A DNA stretch of 5,548 bases from Planctomycetaceae bacterium. Lineage in GTDB: Bacteria; Planctomycetota; Planctomycetia; Pirellulales; Thermoguttaceae. The position numbers were made by a program, and so were the translations under genes. How positions within the stretch are numbered: the stretch's first letter is position 1; each line of letters begins with the position of its first letter. The DNA lies in contig JAISQH010000548.1 in the NCBI GenBank assembly GCA_031274385.1, forward strand, positions 1 to 5,548. Direction: 5' to 3'. Shown piece by piece: positions 5,480 to 5,548 of the stretch. Below the pieces are notes generated by a model. The model saw only the letters and a list, made by a program, of their open reading frames with translations. It ran no database searches and was not told where the DNA came from.

Positions 5480-5548
5480 GCAGAAAGAAATAAGAAGCGT
5501 TTTTATTTCCAATCTGTTTAGTTCATTTCGTTGTTTTGTTTTTTTGTT

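Larger units (their letters stand above)
5041..5548. other. Gene-free region upstream of the kinase
   Basis: No credible gene is seen here. Short open frames at about 5215-5401 (minus) and 5303-5521 (plus) run through the hairpin elements at 5337-5384 and 5469-5479 and resemble no protein I recognise. The interval holds the listed pentanucleotide repeat, candidate promoter, palindromes and REP-like hairpins. The last 30 bases are T-rich with nothing recognisable. Confidence 0.65.

Noticed and set aside
5303..5521. Plus-strand open frame of 72 codons
   Set aside because: It is built over the hairpins at 5337-5384 and 5469-5479 and has no recognisable domain; best explained as read-through of repeats.

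Overview
The window carries three genes, all on the minus strand. Reading in the direction of transcription (right to left), they are a large soluble hybrid sensor histidine kinase (about 5019 to 2173), the bifunctional riboflavin-biosynthesis enzyme RibD (about 1926 to 787), and the first codons of a P-loop protein that looks like dephospho-CoA kinase CoaE (34 to 1, cut by the window edge). The organism is a bacterium of moderate GC with Gram-negative-type hybrid two-component signalling. GC-rich palindromic repeats between AT-rich spacers give a weak lean toward Planctomycetota or a related lineage. That lean is inference only; nothing in the window fixes the taxon.

Region by region: 1-34 is the coaE start. 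35-156 holds its leader and a near-consensus sigma70-type promoter (TTGACA, 16 bp, TATGAT) on the minus strand. 157-786 has no convincing gene. It is a field of small GC-rich palindromes, including a perfect 22-bp inverted repeat whose arms are hairpins themselves, followed by an exact 18-bp tandem duplication. 787-1926 is ribD. 1939-2172 separates ribD from the kinase and contains a 145-bp element with perfect 31-bp inverted arms around three 23-bp tandem repeats. 2173-5019 is the kinase. 5041-5548 is a gene-free upstream region with a pentanucleotide repeat, a candidate minus-strand extended -10 promoter, two small palindromes and further hairpin elements.

The genes do not obviously form one pathway. 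RibD makes a riboflavin (FMN/FAD) precursor, CoaE would finish coenzyme A, and the kinase is a cytoplasmic signalling protein with three PAS-like sensor regions and two receiver domains. No partner response regulator or separate Hpt protein lies in the window. The coaE promoter and the palindromic block between ribD and coaE suggest separate transcription of coaE. The 31-bp inverted repeat between kinase and ribD would hinder read-through, but no ribD promoter could be recognised.

I found no unknown multi-gene system here. The most interesting material is non-coding: paired palindromes resembling bacterial interspersed mosaic elements (BIMEs), and a set of tiny hairpins that share three-base loops. 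Inside the kinase, a heptapeptide-repeat linker and a partly degenerate first receiver domain deserve a second look.
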